A stretch of 64,000 nt of DNA, taken from the NCBI GenBank assembly GCA_002363865.1, contig DEWY01000011.1, positions 2,263 through 66,262 of the forward strand, written 5' to 3'. This document shows positions 50,743 through 60,045 of the stretch, piece by piece (position 1 is the stretch's first letter; each line of letters starts with the position of its first letter). The notes under the pieces were generated by a model that saw only the letters and a list, made by a program, of their open reading frames with translations, ran no database searches and was not told where the DNA came from. The translations under genes and the position numbers were made by a program. The stretch is from Caulobacteraceae bacterium UBA3198 (lineage in GTDB: Bacteria > Pseudomonadota > Alphaproteobacteria > Caulobacterales > Caulobacteraceae).

Positions 50743-52856
50743 GTGAGACGATCCCAGCCCTGATCGGGACGGAAGCGCTCACCATGCATGGCGGCGAGCG
50801 CCTCCATGCGGGCCTTGAGCGTCTGCGCCCCGGCCTGGCGGGCATAGTGGATGGGGCCGCCGCGGAACGGCGCGAAGCCGGCCCCGAAGACCATGGCGCC
50901 GTCGGCCACGTCATCGTCCTCGACCACGCCCTTGCGCAGGCATTCCAGGCAGGCGTCGATCATCGGCAGGATCAGCCGGTCGGTCATCTCCTGGGTGGGC
51001 TTGGCCAAGGACTTGGCCTTCTGTGGCTCGCCGCCTTTCCAGGCATAGATGCCCTTGCCGCTCTTGCGCCCCAGGTCGCCCGCCGTGACCTTGGCGCGCA
51101 GGGTTTCCGGCGGGACGGGCAGGGGCTTGTCGAGACCCGCCTTCAGGCTGTCGGCCACGGCTATGCCCACATCTAGGCCCACCTGGTCGGCCAGCTCGGC
51201 GGGGCCAACCGGCATGCCAAAGGCCTCGGCGGCGGCGTCGATGGTTTCGGGCGAGACGCCCTCCTGCATCATCACCATGGCTTCGAGCATGTAGGGGGTG
51301 AGCGCCCGGTTGACGAGGAAGCCCGGCGCGCTGCGCACGGGCGCTGGCAGGCGGTCGATGGCGCCCAGGAAGGCCTTGGCCATGTCCAGGGTTTCGGCCG
51401 CCACACCCTCATGGGTGACGATCTCCACCAGTTGCATCCGCGAGACCGGATTGAAGAAGTGGATGCCGATCAGCCGCTCGGGCCGCGCCAGACCCTGCGC
51501 CAGATCCTCCAGCCGGATGGACGAGGTGTTGGTCGCCAGCACCGCGCCGGACTTCAAGCGCGGTTCGAGGTCGGCGTAGATTTGCCTTTTGAGTTCAAGC
51601 TTTTCCGGCGCCGCCTCGATGATCAGGTCAGCGTGCCGTACGCCCTGTCCATCGGGATCGGGAATCAGCCGGTCCAGGGCGTCGCGAGTCTTGCCGCTGT
51701 CGTGGCCGAGCTTGGGATAAAGGGCCGCAGCCCGGCCGACGGCATGGGCGATGATCTCAGGCTTCAGGTCAGCCAGGGTGACCTTGATCCCGTGCCAGGC
51801 CGCCCAGGCGGCGATGTCGCCGCCCATGGCGCCGGCGCCGATGACGTGCAGGTGGCGCGGCGGCTGCGCCTCGACCTCGGTCAACCGCTTCATCTTCTCC
51901 CGCAGGAAGAAGACGCCGATCAGGTTCTGGGCGGCGTCGGTGGGCATCAGTTGGGCGAAGGAGGCGATCTCCGCCTTCCGCATCGCCTTCAGATCATCCC
52001 CGTGCCGTTCCCACAGATCCACCAGGGCGCCCGGCGCCGGGTAGTGTTCCGGCGGGGCCTGCTTGGCGGCCTGGCTGCGCATGCGATCGGCGGCGGCGCG
52101 TCGGGGAAGATCGGCGTGCAGGATGCGGTCGGTGACCTGATGGCGCAGCCGCCCCAGGCGACCAGGCTTTGCCGAGCGGAATTTGCCCTGGGCGACGGCG
52201 CGGACGGCGGCGCGGACGTGGCGCTCTTCGGTCACGGCGTCGGCGAGGCCGATGGCCTTGGCCTCGCCCGGCCGCTTGGCCTTGCCGGTCAGCATCATCT
52301 GCATGGCTTCCAGCGGGTCGATCAGGTCCAGCAGACGGGCCGTTCCGCCCAGGCCGGGATGCAGACCAAGCTGCACTTCTGGGAAGCCCAGGCGCGCCTC
52401 TTCGCCCACCAGGATGCGGTGATCGCAGGCCAGAGCGATCTCCAGCCCCCCGCCCAAGGCGTAGCCGTGGACCACCGCCACCGTTGGCGTGGTGAGATTG
52501 GCCAGGCGATCGACCACCTCATGGGCGCGGGTCATCCGATGCGCCACTTCCTGGGCGTCGCGGGCGCCGACGAAAGCCTTCACATCAGCGCCGGCGAAGA
52601 AGCCGCCGGGCTTGGCCGACCGGATCACCAGGGCTTTGGGCGGATCCTTTTCCAACTGGGCCAGGATCTGGTCGAGCTCTTCCAGAACCTCTTCGGACAC
52701 GGTGTTGGCGCTGGCGCCCGGCTGGTCGGCGATCAGCCAGTCAATGCCGTCCTCGTCCCGGGTCAGCCGCCAAGCCTTCCAGGGTCCGGGCGCGCTCGTG
52801 TCGGGGCCAAGCTCCATCAGCCGCGGTTCAAGAGTGTTCCAGGCGGTGTCCGTCAT
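50739..52856 (-). CDS. fadJ: Fatty-acid oxidation complex alpha subunit (FadJ/FadB-like)
   Basis: 705-residue bifunctional enzyme. The N-terminal enoyl-CoA hydratase (about 1-190) has VHGYALGGGLEIALACDHRI and EVQLGLHPGLGGTARL with the catalytic Glu. The 3-hydroxyacyl-CoA dehydrogenase (about 310-690) has VIGAGAMGGDIAAWAAWHG (NAD-binding) and GIHFFNPVSRMQLVEIV. I chose the ATG at 52856 because AAGGAG lies six to seven bases upstream and the protein starts as expected; the frame stays open 120 codons further but that would lie inside the thiolase gene. Partner thiolase is encoded 11 bases upstream. Confidence 0.95.
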   Translation of the reverse strand: MTDTAWNTLEPRLMELGPDTSAPGPWKAWRLTRDEDGIDWLIADQPGASANTVSEEVLEELDQILAQLEKDPPKALVIRSAKPGGFFAGADVKAFVGARDAQEVAHRMTRAHEVVDRLANLTTPTVAVVHGYALGGGLEIALACDHRILVGEEARLGFPEVQLGLHPGLGGTARLLDLIDPLEAMQMMLTGKAKRPGEAKAIGLADAVTEERHVRAAVRAVAQGKFRSAKPGRLGRLRHQVTDRILHADLPRRAAADRMRSQAAKQAPPEHYPAPGALVDLWERHGDDLKAMRKAEIASFAQLMPTDAAQNLIGVFFLREKMKRLTEVEAQPPRHLHVIGAGAMGGDIAAWAAWHGIKVTLADLKPEIIAHAVGRAAALYPKLGHDSGKTRDALDRLIPDPDGQGVRHADLIIEAAPEKLELKRQIYADLEPRLKSGAVLATNTSSIRLEDLAQGLARPERLIGIHFFNPVSRMQLVEIVTHEGVAAETLDMAKAFLGAIDRLPAPVRSAPGFLVNRALTPYMLEAMVMMQEGVSPETIDAAAEAFGMPVGPAELADQVGLDVGIAVADSLKAGLDKPLPVPPETLRAKVTAGDLGRKSGKGIYAWKGGEPQKAKSLAKPTQEMTDRLILPMIDACLECLRKGVVEDDDVADGAMVFGAGFAPFRGGPIHYARQAGAQTLKARMEALAAMHGERFRPDQGWDRLT

Positions 52857-52867
52857 CGATGTCTCCT

Positions 52868-54151
52868 TCAGACCGCTTGGAGCAGCATGGCGCCGCCCTG
52901 GCCGCCGCCGATGCACTCGGTGGCGACGCCCCGGGGCTGGGACAGGCGCTTCATGGCGTTGGCCAGGTGCAGGACGATCCGCGCCCCGCTGGCGCCCACC
53001 GGATGGCCCATGCCGATGGCGCCGCCATCGACGTTCAGCCGTTCCCGATCGATCTGGCCGAAGTCGCCCTCCAGGCCGAGCACCTGGCGGCGGAAGCTGT
53101 CGTCCTGCCAGGCGGCCAGGCAGGCCAGGACCTGGGCGGCGAAGGCCTCGTTGATCTCCCAGATCGGCACGTCCGACAGGGTCATGTCGCGGGCGCGCAG
53201 CAGGTCGGTGGCGCACAGGACCGGGCCAAGCCCCATGATTCTCGGGTCCAGGGCCGACCAGCGGCTGTCGACGATCTCGGCCAGGGGCTCAAGCCCGTGT
53301 TCCTTCACCGCGTCTTCCGAGGCCAGCACGACCCAGGTGGCGCCGTCGGTGATCTGCGAGCTGTTGCCCGCGGTCACCTTGCCAAACGGGGGCTCGAAGG
53401 CCGGCTTCAGCTTGGCCAGCTTGTCGGGGCTGGAGTCCGGACGCACGCCGTCGTCGTGATCATAGAGTTCGCCGTCCGGTGCGAAGGCGGGCTCCAGCTC
53501 GCCATTGAACCAGCCCTCCTGGTGGGCGCGGGCCGAGCGGAGCTGGCTTTCGGAGGCGTAGACGTCGGCCTCGTGGCGGGAAATGTCGAACATCTGGGCC
53601 AGCACCTCGGCGGTCTGGCCCATGTTCAGGTCGGTGATCGGGTCGGTCAGACCGCGCTCCAGCCCGATGACGGGACTGAGGAAGTCAGGCCGGAAGCCCA
53701 TAGCCGCCTTGGCCCGCGCCATCGGATTGCGGGCGCTGTTCAGCTCGGCGAACCACTCGGTGGCGTCCTGGCTCAACACCAGGGGCGCGTGACTCAGGGA
53801 TTCTGCGCCGCCGGCCAGGATCAGGTCGGCGGTTCCCTGCTGGATGTAGCGGAAGGCGGTGTCGATCGACTGCATGCCAGAGCCGCAGTTGATCTGCACG
53901 GTGAAGGCCACCATGGCCTCGCCCATGCCCAGACGCAGGGCCGCCACCCGGGCAGGGTTCATCTCGTCGACCACCACATTCACGCAGCCGAGGATCACCT
54001 GATCGAACGCCGTCGAGGCGAAGGGCTGGCGCAGCAGCAGGGGTCGGCCGCACTGGACGGCCAGATCCACCGGGGTGAAGGGACCGGGGCGCCCACGGGC
54101 CTTGATGAAGGGGGTGCGGGCGCCGTCGACGATATAGACCGGACGGCTCAT
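52868..54151 (-). CDS. Acetyl-CoA acetyltransferase / 3-ketoacyl-CoA thiolase
   Basis: 427-residue thiolase, beta subunit of the fatty-acid oxidation complex. The acylated cysteine is in QINCGSGMQSIDTAF (near residue 90), the catalytic His in INEAFAAQV and MGHPVGASGARI, and the second Cys in TECIGGGQGGAM. Gene order fadE-thiolase-fadJ and the ATGA overlap with fadE mark a single beta-oxidation operon. It would cleave 3-ketoacyl-CoA, probably in the cytosol together with FadJ. Confidence 0.95.
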   Translation of the reverse strand: MSRPVYIVDGARTPFIKARGRPGPFTPVDLAVQCGRPLLLRQPFASTAFDQVILGCVNVVVDEMNPARVAALRLGMGEAMVAFTVQINCGSGMQSIDTAFRYIQQGTADLILAGGAESLSHAPLVLSQDATEWFAELNSARNPMARAKAAMGFRPDFLSPVIGLERGLTDPITDLNMGQTAEVLAQMFDISRHEADVYASESQLRSARAHQEGWFNGELEPAFAPDGELYDHDDGVRPDSSPDKLAKLKPAFEPPFGKVTAGNSSQITDGATWVVLASEDAVKEHGLEPLAEIVDSRWSALDPRIMGLGPVLCATDLLRARDMTLSDVPIWEINEAFAAQVLACLAAWQDDSFRRQVLGLEGDFGQIDRERLNVDGGAIGMGHPVGASGARIVLHLANAMKRLSQPRGVATECIGGGQGGAMLLQAV

Positions 54152-56400
54152 TCGGCGGCCTCGACATGGCGTTGTTCGGCCGGCGTCGCCATGCCGGTGA
54201 TCTCCTCGGGCGAGAAGTCATCGACAGCCACCACCTTGGCCACGGCCATGGCCGCCTCGGCCAGCTTGGCGTGGTCCTCGCGACTGATGAGGCCCTGGTC
54301 GAGGGCGGCATCGGGATCGCGGACCCGCAGCTTCTTCAGGCGGTCACGAATCGGCTCGCTGGCGACCACTAGGTCGAGCGCCCGTTCCAGCTCGGCCACG
54401 GCGTCGTCGCCGGCCCCCAGATAGACGCCGTCGGTCAGGCGGTCGCGGGTGGCCGAGGGTTCGAGGATCAGGCGGGCGCAGGCCCGGGTGACCCGGTCGC
54501 TGGGGCCGCGGCGGATCACACCGAAGGGCAAGACGAACAGGCCCAGGAGCCAAGCCAGGGGCTGGTTGGGGAAGTTGTCGAGGATCTCCTTCAGCCGGCG
54601 CTCGATGGTCAGGAAGCCGTCCTGCATGATCCATTCGACCAGCGGCAGGTCCGCCTCCTGGCGGCCGTCCTCTTCCCAGCGCTTCAGGGTGGCGCTGAGG
54701 AGATAGAGTTCGGCCAGGATGTCACCGAACCGCGCCGACAGCATCTCCTTGCGCTTCAGCGATCCGCCCATGCTCAGCAGGGCGGCGTCGGAGGCCAGGG
54801 CGAAGCTCGCCGCATAGCGGCTGAGCTTGCGGTAATAGCGCTTGGTGGGGCCGGTCTCCGGCGCCGGCCCGATAAGGCCGTCGCTCCAGGAACGGATGAA
54901 GGCGTTCTTTGCGGTCCGCAGGATGTGGCCGGCGTGGGCCCAGACGGTGACGTCAAACGCCGCCAGACCCCGCTGCGTGTCCTCGTCCGCCAGGGCCTCC
55001 ATCTCCTTCAAGATGAAGGGGTGGGCTCGGATGGCGCCCTGGCCGAAGACAATCAGGCTGCGGGTGAGGATGTTGGCGCCCTCCACCGTGATGCCCACGG
55101 GCACCGAGCGGTAGAAGGTCCCCAGATAGTTCTTCGGCCCGTCGATGACCGCCTTGCCGGCATGGACGTCCATGGCGTCGTTGGCGCTGATGCGCATGCG
55201 CTCAGTGGCGCTGTTCTTCATGATCGCCGAGACCACCGAGGGATGGTGGCCGAGCGCCAGGCCTGCGCAGGTGAACCGGCGGGCGGCGTCCAGCAGATAG
55301 GCGTTGGCGGCGATGCGCCCCAGCCGCTCCTGCACCCCTTCGAACTCGCCGATGGGAATGCGGAACTGGGTGCGGACCCGAGAATAGGCGCCGGTGGTGC
55401 GCGCCGCCATGGCCGCGCCGGCGGCCGACAGGGAGGGCAGGGAGATGCCGCGCCCGGCGGCCAGCGCCGCGTTCAGCATCATCCAGCCCTTGCCGATCTG
55501 CTCCTGGCCGCCAAGGATCGCATCCATCGGCAGGAAGACATCGTGCCCGGAATTTGGGCCGTTCTGGAAGGCCTGCATGGACGGGATGTGACGCCGGCCG
55601 ATCTCGATCCCCGGCGTGTCGGTGGGCGCGAGGACCACGGTGATGCCCAGGTCCTCTTCACCGCCCAGCAGGCCGTCGGGGTCCTTGATCTTCACCGCCA
55701 GGCCAAGGACCGTGGCGATGGGGCCGAGGGTGATGTAGCGCTTGGCCCAGTTCAGTCGCAGGCCGAGCACCTTCTGGCCCTTGTACTCGCCTTCGCAGAC
55801 GACGCCGGTGTCGGTCATGGCCGTGGCGTCGGAACCGGCCTCGGAGCTGGTGAGGCCAAAGGCTGGGATCTCACGGCCGTCGGCCAGGCGTGGCAACCAG
55901 TGGGACTTCTGAGCTTCGGTCCCAAACTGCATGAGCAGTTCGCCGGGGCCAAGCGAGTTGGGCACCATCACCGTCACGGCGGCGGCGACCGAGCGGGTGG
56001 AGATCTTCCGCACCACCTCGGAATGGGCGTAGGGGCTGAAGCCGAGGCCGCCGAATTCCTCGGGAATGATCATCCCGAAGAAACGCTCGCGCTTGATAAA
56101 GTCCCAGGCCTCGGGCGGAAGGTCGCGGTCCTCCCAATTGATCTTCCAGTCGTCCAGCATGGCGCACAGCTGATCGACGGGCCCGTCGATGAAGGCGCGC
56201 TCGGCCTCCGTGAGTTTGGCGGCCGGCACATCCAGCAGGGCCTGCCAGTCGGGATCGCCGGAGAACAGGGCTGCGTCCCACCAGACGTCGCCGGCGGCGA
56301 TGGCCTCGGCCTCGGTGGCGGACATTTCGGGCAGGACGCCCTTGGCCATCTGATAGATCGGCCGCGTGACGAAATCGCGGCGCAGGGCGGACCTGTCCAT
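54148..56400 (-). CDS. fadE: Acyl-CoA dehydrogenase FadE
   Basis: 750-residue flavoenzyme for the first step of beta-oxidation; the length matches the long FadE type rather than the 380-residue type. The dehydrogenase core includes ERFFGMIIPEEFGGLGFSP, FGLTSSEAGSDATAM, RHIPSMQAFQNGP and the C-terminal DUF1974-like extension rich in charged helices (from about residue 480). The start MDRSALRRDFVTRP (56400) has GAGG six bases upstream; the longer open frame is not supported. First gene of a four-gene operon whose members overlap or nearly touch. Confidence 0.95.
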   Translation of the reverse strand: MDRSALRRDFVTRPIYQMAKGVLPEMSATEAEAIAAGDVWWDAALFSGDPDWQALLDVPAAKLTEAERAFIDGPVDQLCAMLDDWKINWEDRDLPPEAWDFIKRERFFGMIIPEEFGGLGFSPYAHSEVVRKISTRSVAAAVTVMVPNSLGPGELLMQFGTEAQKSHWLPRLADGREIPAFGLTSSEAGSDATAMTDTGVVCEGEYKGQKVLGLRLNWAKRYITLGPIATVLGLAVKIKDPDGLLGGEEDLGITVVLAPTDTPGIEIGRRHIPSMQAFQNGPNSGHDVFLPMDAILGGQEQIGKGWMMLNAALAAGRGISLPSLSAAGAAMAARTTGAYSRVRTQFRIPIGEFEGVQERLGRIAANAYLLDAARRFTCAGLALGHHPSVVSAIMKNSATERMRISANDAMDVHAGKAVIDGPKNYLGTFYRSVPVGITVEGANILTRSLIVFGQGAIRAHPFILKEMEALADEDTQRGLAAFDVTVWAHAGHILRTAKNAFIRSWSDGLIGPAPETGPTKRYYRKLSRYAASFALASDAALLSMGGSLKRKEMLSARFGDILAELYLLSATLKRWEEDGRQEADLPLVEWIMQDGFLTIERRLKEILDNFPNQPLAWLLGLFVLPFGVIRRGPSDRVTRACARLILEPSATRDRLTDGVYLGAGDDAVAELERALDLVVASEPIRDRLKKLRVRDPDAALDQGLISREDHAKLAEAAMAVAKVVAVDDFSPEEITGMATPAEQRHVEAAE

Positions 56401-56563
56401 GCAACACCTCTTCAGACTGGGGTTCAGCTGAGCCAACGCGCGAGGGCCGGTTAGGTTCGTGATGACTGGCGTGGGACGTCCGCCGGGGAAAAACTGCTCG
56501 CCGGATCGAACGGGTGTGGGCCCCAGGTGTTGTGAAGGGACCCCCAACAGACTGGAGAGCCCC

Positions 56564-57019
56564 ATGCCCCCCGCGCCCGAACAACCGGACTTCGAAGGCC
56601 AGGATCAGGCCGAGGTGCTTGACGAGGACAACACGGTCGGCTCCGGCGACGACATCCCGCCGGCTGAAATGCGCACCTTCGAGGAGATGACCCCGGTGCG
56701 CGACGAGACCGCCGCTGTGGGCGACTCCGATGACGACGAGGCCCAGTTCGCCGAAGATCTGACCAATGATGAGATCGTCGCCCTGGGTCGCGCTGAACAG
56801 GATGGACTGGCTCGGGACGGCGACCGCCCGGTGTTTGACGCCGCCCGCGACGGCGGCGGGCCTGGAACTGGCGAGGATGAGGTCCCGTTGGTCGACGCCG
56901 GGGACATGGATCAGGCGCCTGACACCGCCCGGGCCGACCCTGCGGCGCTGGAATCGGAACGGCTGAACGACGCCGATCTTCAAGACCTCGGCTATCAGGG
57001 CGGGCCGGCTAAGGGATGA
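56564..57019 (+). CDS. Acidic, probably disordered hypothetical protein
   Basis: 151 residues, very rich in Asp, Glu, Gly and Pro, with almost no hydrophobic core and no cysteine. No family recognised. A short pattern LTNDEIVALGRAEQDGLA around residue 70 is the only segment likely to form a helix. The start has GGAG eight bases upstream; an in-frame extension of 35 codons is not supported. It lies 63 bases before pta on the same strand, so it may belong to the same transcript. The 163 bases between it and fadE hold the two divergent promoters and nothing else I can name. Confidence 0.6.
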   Translation: MPPAPEQPDFEGQDQAEVLDEDNTVGSGDDIPPAEMRTFEEMTPVRDETAAVGDSDDDEAQFAEDLTNDEIVALGRAEQDGLARDGDRPVFDAARDGGGPGTGEDEVPLVDAGDMDQAPDTARADPAALESERLNDADLQDLGYQGGPAKG

Positions 57020-57082
57020 CCCGGGGTGGGCGGCGGCCCGTGACCGTGACACCCTGATCGTCGTCTCATTCGGAGTACCGCC

Positions 57083-58039
57083 TTGACCGAGCCCTATCCG
57101 ACCGCAAGCGCCCCAGGCTCGCAGCTGGAGCGCCTGCTCGCCCTGGCGGACCGCCCAGATCCTGTGCGCACCGTGGTGGTCCATCCGGTGGATGATCTGT
57201 CCCTGGGCGGCGCCGTCGAAGCGGCGGAGCGCAACCTGATCGTCCCCATTCTGGTCGGGCCAGAGGCGCGGATTCGCGCGACGGCGGACGTGGCCGGGCT
57301 CGACATCAGCGGCTTCGAACTCCGCGACGCCCCCCACAGCCACGCGGCCGCGGCTCTGGCCTGTCAGTTGGCCGGCCAGGGCGAGGCCGAGGCCGTCATG
57401 AAAGGGGCGCTCCACACTGATGAACTCCTGGAGGCGGTGGTCGCCAAGGACTGCGGTCTGCGCACCGAGCGGCGCATGAGCCACGTCTTCATTCTCGACG
57501 TCCCGACCTATCCCAAGCCGCTGCTGGTCACTGATGCGGCGATCAACATCGCCCCGGACCTGGCCACCAAGCGCGACATTGTCCAGAACGCCATCGATTG
57601 CGCCCGAGCCATGGGGGTCGCGCGGCCCAAGGTGGCGATCCTGGCGGCTGTGGAGACGGTCAATCCGAAGATGATCGCGACCATCGACGCCGCAGCCCTG
57701 TGCAAGATGGCCGACCGGGGGCAGATCGTCGGCGGCCTGCTGGACGGTCCGCTCGCCTTTGACAACGCCATTTCCCGCGAGGCCGCCGAGCAGAAGCACA
57801 TCGTCTCCGAGGTGGCCGGCGACGCCGACATCCTACTGGTCCCCGACATCGAGTCCGGTAACATGCTGGCCAAGCAGCTCTTTTACCTGGCGCGGGCCCA
57901 GTCGGCCGGGATCGTCATGGGCGCGCGGGTGCCGGTCATGCTCACCAGCCGCTCGGATGGCGTTCTATCGCGCCTCGCCTCCTGCGCCGTCGCCCTGCTG
58001 GTGGCCAAGGCCGGACGCCTCAAGCCGCAGTCCCGCTAG
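57083..58039 (+). CDS. pta: Phosphate acetyltransferase (short Pta / phosphotransbutyrylase-like)
   Basis: 318-residue enzyme that converts acetyl-CoA and phosphate to acetyl phosphate and CoA. Family blocks: VMKGALHTDELLEAVV, RMSHVFILDVPTYPKPLLVT, DAAINIAPDLATKRDIVQNA, VPDIESGNMLAKQL. The start appears to be TTG at 57083, with GGAG eight bases upstream; no ATG or GTG gives a full N-terminus. Acetate kinase follows after 14 bases, so the pair makes ATP from acetyl-CoA by overflow or fermentation. Proximity to FNR-type sites suggests use at low oxygen. Confidence 0.9.
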   Translation: MTEPYPTASAPGSQLERLLALADRPDPVRTVVVHPVDDLSLGGAVEAAERNLIVPILVGPEARIRATADVAGLDISGFELRDAPHSHAAAALACQLAGQGEAEAVMKGALHTDELLEAVVAKDCGLRTERRMSHVFILDVPTYPKPLLVTDAAINIAPDLATKRDIVQNAIDCARAMGVARPKVAILAAVETVNPKMIATIDAAALCKMADRGQIVGGLLDGPLAFDNAISREAAEQKHIVSEVAGDADILLVPDIESGNMLAKQLFYLARAQSAGIVMGARVPVMLTSRSDGVLSRLASCAVALLVAKAGRLKPQSR

Positions 58040-58053
58040 AGTCGGGTCTCCCC

Positions 58054-59229
58054 ATGCAGATCCTGGTCCTGAACGCCGGTTCCTCCAGCCTGAAATTCGC
58101 GGTCTATGACGGGACAAATGCGGAGCCGGCGCTGCGCGTGACCGGCGCTGTCTCCGGCTTGCCGGACCGGCCGCAGTTTCGCGTGCGCGCCGTCGGGGGA
58201 GCGACCCTGGCGGAGCTCGACTGGCCCAAGGCGGCCGGCGCCTTGGACGAGGCTCTGGCGCGCACCCTGGACTGGCTGGCGGGTGAGGGCGGGGTGATCG
58301 CACCGGCCGCCATCGGTCATCGCATCGTTCATGGGGGCCTGGAGTTTGACACCCCGGTTCGCCTGGAGGCGGAGACCCTGCGCCGCCTGGCAGCGCTCTC
58401 GCCGCTGGCGCCTCTGCACCAGCCCTTCAACCTGGCCGCGGTCCGCGCCGCCCAGGATCGCTTCCCCGGCGCGGTCCAGGTGGGCTGCTTCGACACCGCC
58501 TTCCATGCGGGTCAGCCGCGGCTGGCGCGGCTCTACGCCCTGCCGCGGGACCTCACCGACGGAGGTGTCCTGGCCTATGGCTTTCACGGTCTGTCCTACG
58601 ACTTTATCGCCGGCGAGCTTCGGGATCGGTTCGGCCCGGGCTGTGGCGGGCGCGTCATCGTCGCCCACCTCGGCAGCGGCGTGTCCCTCTGCGCTCTGAC
58701 CGATGGTCAGAGTCTGGCCACCACCATGGGATTCTCGGCCCTGGACGGTCCGCCCATGGCCACCCGCTCGGGCAGCCTCGATCCCGGGGTGCTGCTCTAT
58801 CTGATGGAAGATCGGGGCATGTCGGCCGCCGACCTCACCGACCTGCTCTATCGCCGGTCGGGCCTGCTCGGCGTGTCTGGAGAGAGTGGCGACGTCCGGA
58901 CCCTGCTGGCCAGCGACCGTCCGGAGGCGCAGGAGGCGCTGGACCTGTTCGTCTACCGGCTGTCGTGGGAGATCGGCGGATTGGCCGCCGTCCTCGGCGG
59001 CGCAGATCGCCTCGTCTTCACCGCGGGGGTCGGGGAGAACGCCGCGGAAATCCGCGCCCGGGTGCTACAGGCCTGCGCCTGGCTGGGCGCCGAGCTGGAC
59101 GCGGAGGCCAACCTTGCGGGCTCTGAGATCATCACGACGCCGGGCAGCCGCCTTCAGGGGCTCGTCCTGCCCACGGACGAACAGATCATCATCGCCCGCG
59201 CCGCCAGGGCCCTTCTGCTCGACGCTTGA
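58054..59229 (+). CDS. ackA: Acetate kinase
   Basis: 391-residue ASKHA-fold kinase that transfers phosphate between acetyl phosphate and ADP. First signature ILVLNAGSSSLKFAVYD at residues 3-19, second YGFHGLSYDFIAGEL near 175, RIVHGGLEFD near 90, catalytic region GCFDTAFHAGQP, and nucleotide site VFTAGVGENAAEIR near 330. Encoded 14 bases behind pta. A hairpin (59267-59284) separates it from the convergent ompW gene. Confidence 0.96.
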   Translation: MQILVLNAGSSSLKFAVYDGTNAEPALRVTGAVSGLPDRPQFRVRAVGGATLAELDWPKAAGALDEALARTLDWLAGEGGVIAPAAIGHRIVHGGLEFDTPVRLEAETLRRLAALSPLAPLHQPFNLAAVRAAQDRFPGAVQVGCFDTAFHAGQPRLARLYALPRDLTDGGVLAYGFHGLSYDFIAGELRDRFGPGCGGRVIVAHLGSGVSLCALTDGQSLATTMGFSALDGPPMATRSGSLDPGVLLYLMEDRGMSAADLTDLLYRRSGLLGVSGESGDVRTLLASDRPEAQEALDLFVYRLSWEIGGLAAVLGGADRLVFTAGVGENAAEIRARVLQACAWLGAELDAEANLAGSEIITTPGSRLQGLVLPTDEQIIIARAARALLLDA

Positions 59230-59266
59230 AATGAAAAAGGCCCCAGCTGTCGCGCCGGGGACTCTC

Positions 59267-59284
59267 TTCGATCTGCGGATCGAA
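59267..59284. terminator. Hairpin between convergent ackA and ompW
   Basis: TTCGATC-TGCG-GATCGAA is a perfect seven-base stem 37 bases past the ackA stop and seven bases from the ompW stop. No strong T-run; probably a two-way transcription end. Confidence 0.5.
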
Positions 59285-59291
59285 CGCCGGC

Positions 59292-59939
59292 TTAGAACTT
59301 GTAGCCAAAGCCCGCCGAGACGACCCACGGGTCGAGTTTGACCTTGGACTTCACGCCATTGCGGTTGTCGGTGGCGTCGGTTTCGAAGAACACCTTCTTC
59401 ACGTCGACATTGGCGCTCCAGGGGCCGCTGACGGCCACGTCCACGCCGGCCTGCAGGGCGAAACCAAAGCCATTGTCGATGTCGAGGTCGAAGTTGTTCT
59501 TATCCGAACCGTTGTAGAAGATCATGTAGTTCACGCCTGCGCCCACATAGGGGCTGACCTTGGCGGTCGGCGCGAAGTGATATTGCAGGGAGACGACCGG
59601 GGGGAGGACCCAGGTCTCCTTGACCTTCACATCGGTGGCCGGACCCTTGGCGGTGACCGTGTGCTTGGTGGTGCCGGCGATCACTTCGACAGCGACATTG
59701 TCGGTGAAGAAGTAGCTCAGTCCGATGGTCGGCATCACATCGGCATTGACCTCGGCCCGCAGGCCGGTCGCGGCGCCGGCCAGGGTGGTGATGGGGTCGC
59801 CGGCTTCCGGATCGACCGAGGTCACCCGGACATTGAGCATCTTGGTTCCGGCGGCCTTGGGCTGGAACTCCTGGGCCTGGGCGGCCCCGGCGAGGGTGAG
59901 GGCGAGGCCCGCGGCGAGAACGGCGGCGGTGGTTTTCAT
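59292..59939 (-). CDS. ompW: OmpW-family outer-membrane protein
   Basis: 215-residue eight-stranded beta-barrel. The signal peptide is MKTTAAVLAAGLALTLAGAAQA, followed by QEFQPKAAGTKMLNVRVTSV. Barrel segments of the family are PTIGLSYFFTDNVAVEVIAG, PPVVSLQYHF, SPYVGAGVNYMIFYN and the end WVVSAGFGYKF with terminal Phe. OmpW proteins form small hydrophobic channels and are often induced at low oxygen. An FNR/FixK-type box centred 70 bases upstream of the ATG agrees with that. Confidence 0.93.
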   Translation of the reverse strand: MKTTAAVLAAGLALTLAGAAQAQEFQPKAAGTKMLNVRVTSVDPEAGDPITTLAGAATGLRAEVNADVMPTIGLSYFFTDNVAVEVIAGTTKHTVTAKGPATDVKVKETWVLPPVVSLQYHFAPTAKVSPYVGAGVNYMIFYNGSDKNNFDLDIDNGFGFALQAGVDVAVSGPWSANVDVKKVFFETDATDNRNGVKSKVKLDPWVVSAGFGYKF

Positions 59940-60002
59940 GACTATCCCCTTATTGACGGTATGACCGTGGCCGCGTGATGCGCCTGCCCGGGGAGGGCCT
60001 CT

Positions 60003-60016
60003 TTGATCTGGCTCAA
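60003..60016 (-). promoter_or_regulatory. FNR/FixK-type box of ompW
   Basis: TTGAT-CTGG-CTCAA has the exact TTGA-N6-TCAA core. Its centre is 70 bases before the ompW ATG, consistent with the usual class II position near -41 and a leader of about 28 bases. Confidence 0.65.
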
Positions 60017-60045
60017 GCCTGACCCTGGGGCGGCTTGATGGGCGT

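Noticed and set aside
52857..53216. N-terminal extension of fadJ by 120 codons
   Set aside because: The extension is inside the thiolase gene, Arg/Pro/Gly-rich, and has no hydratase similarity. AAGGAG directly before 52856 marks the real start.
56401..56565. N-terminal extension of fadE upstream of 56400
   Set aside because: The family N-terminus starts at MDRSALRRDF and has its own ribosome-binding site.
57083..57799. Part of a long minus-strand frame (55871-57799) that could look like a fusion protein
   Set aside because: It changes between antisense of pta and an out-of-frame copy of fadE; no coherent domain and both true genes are certain.
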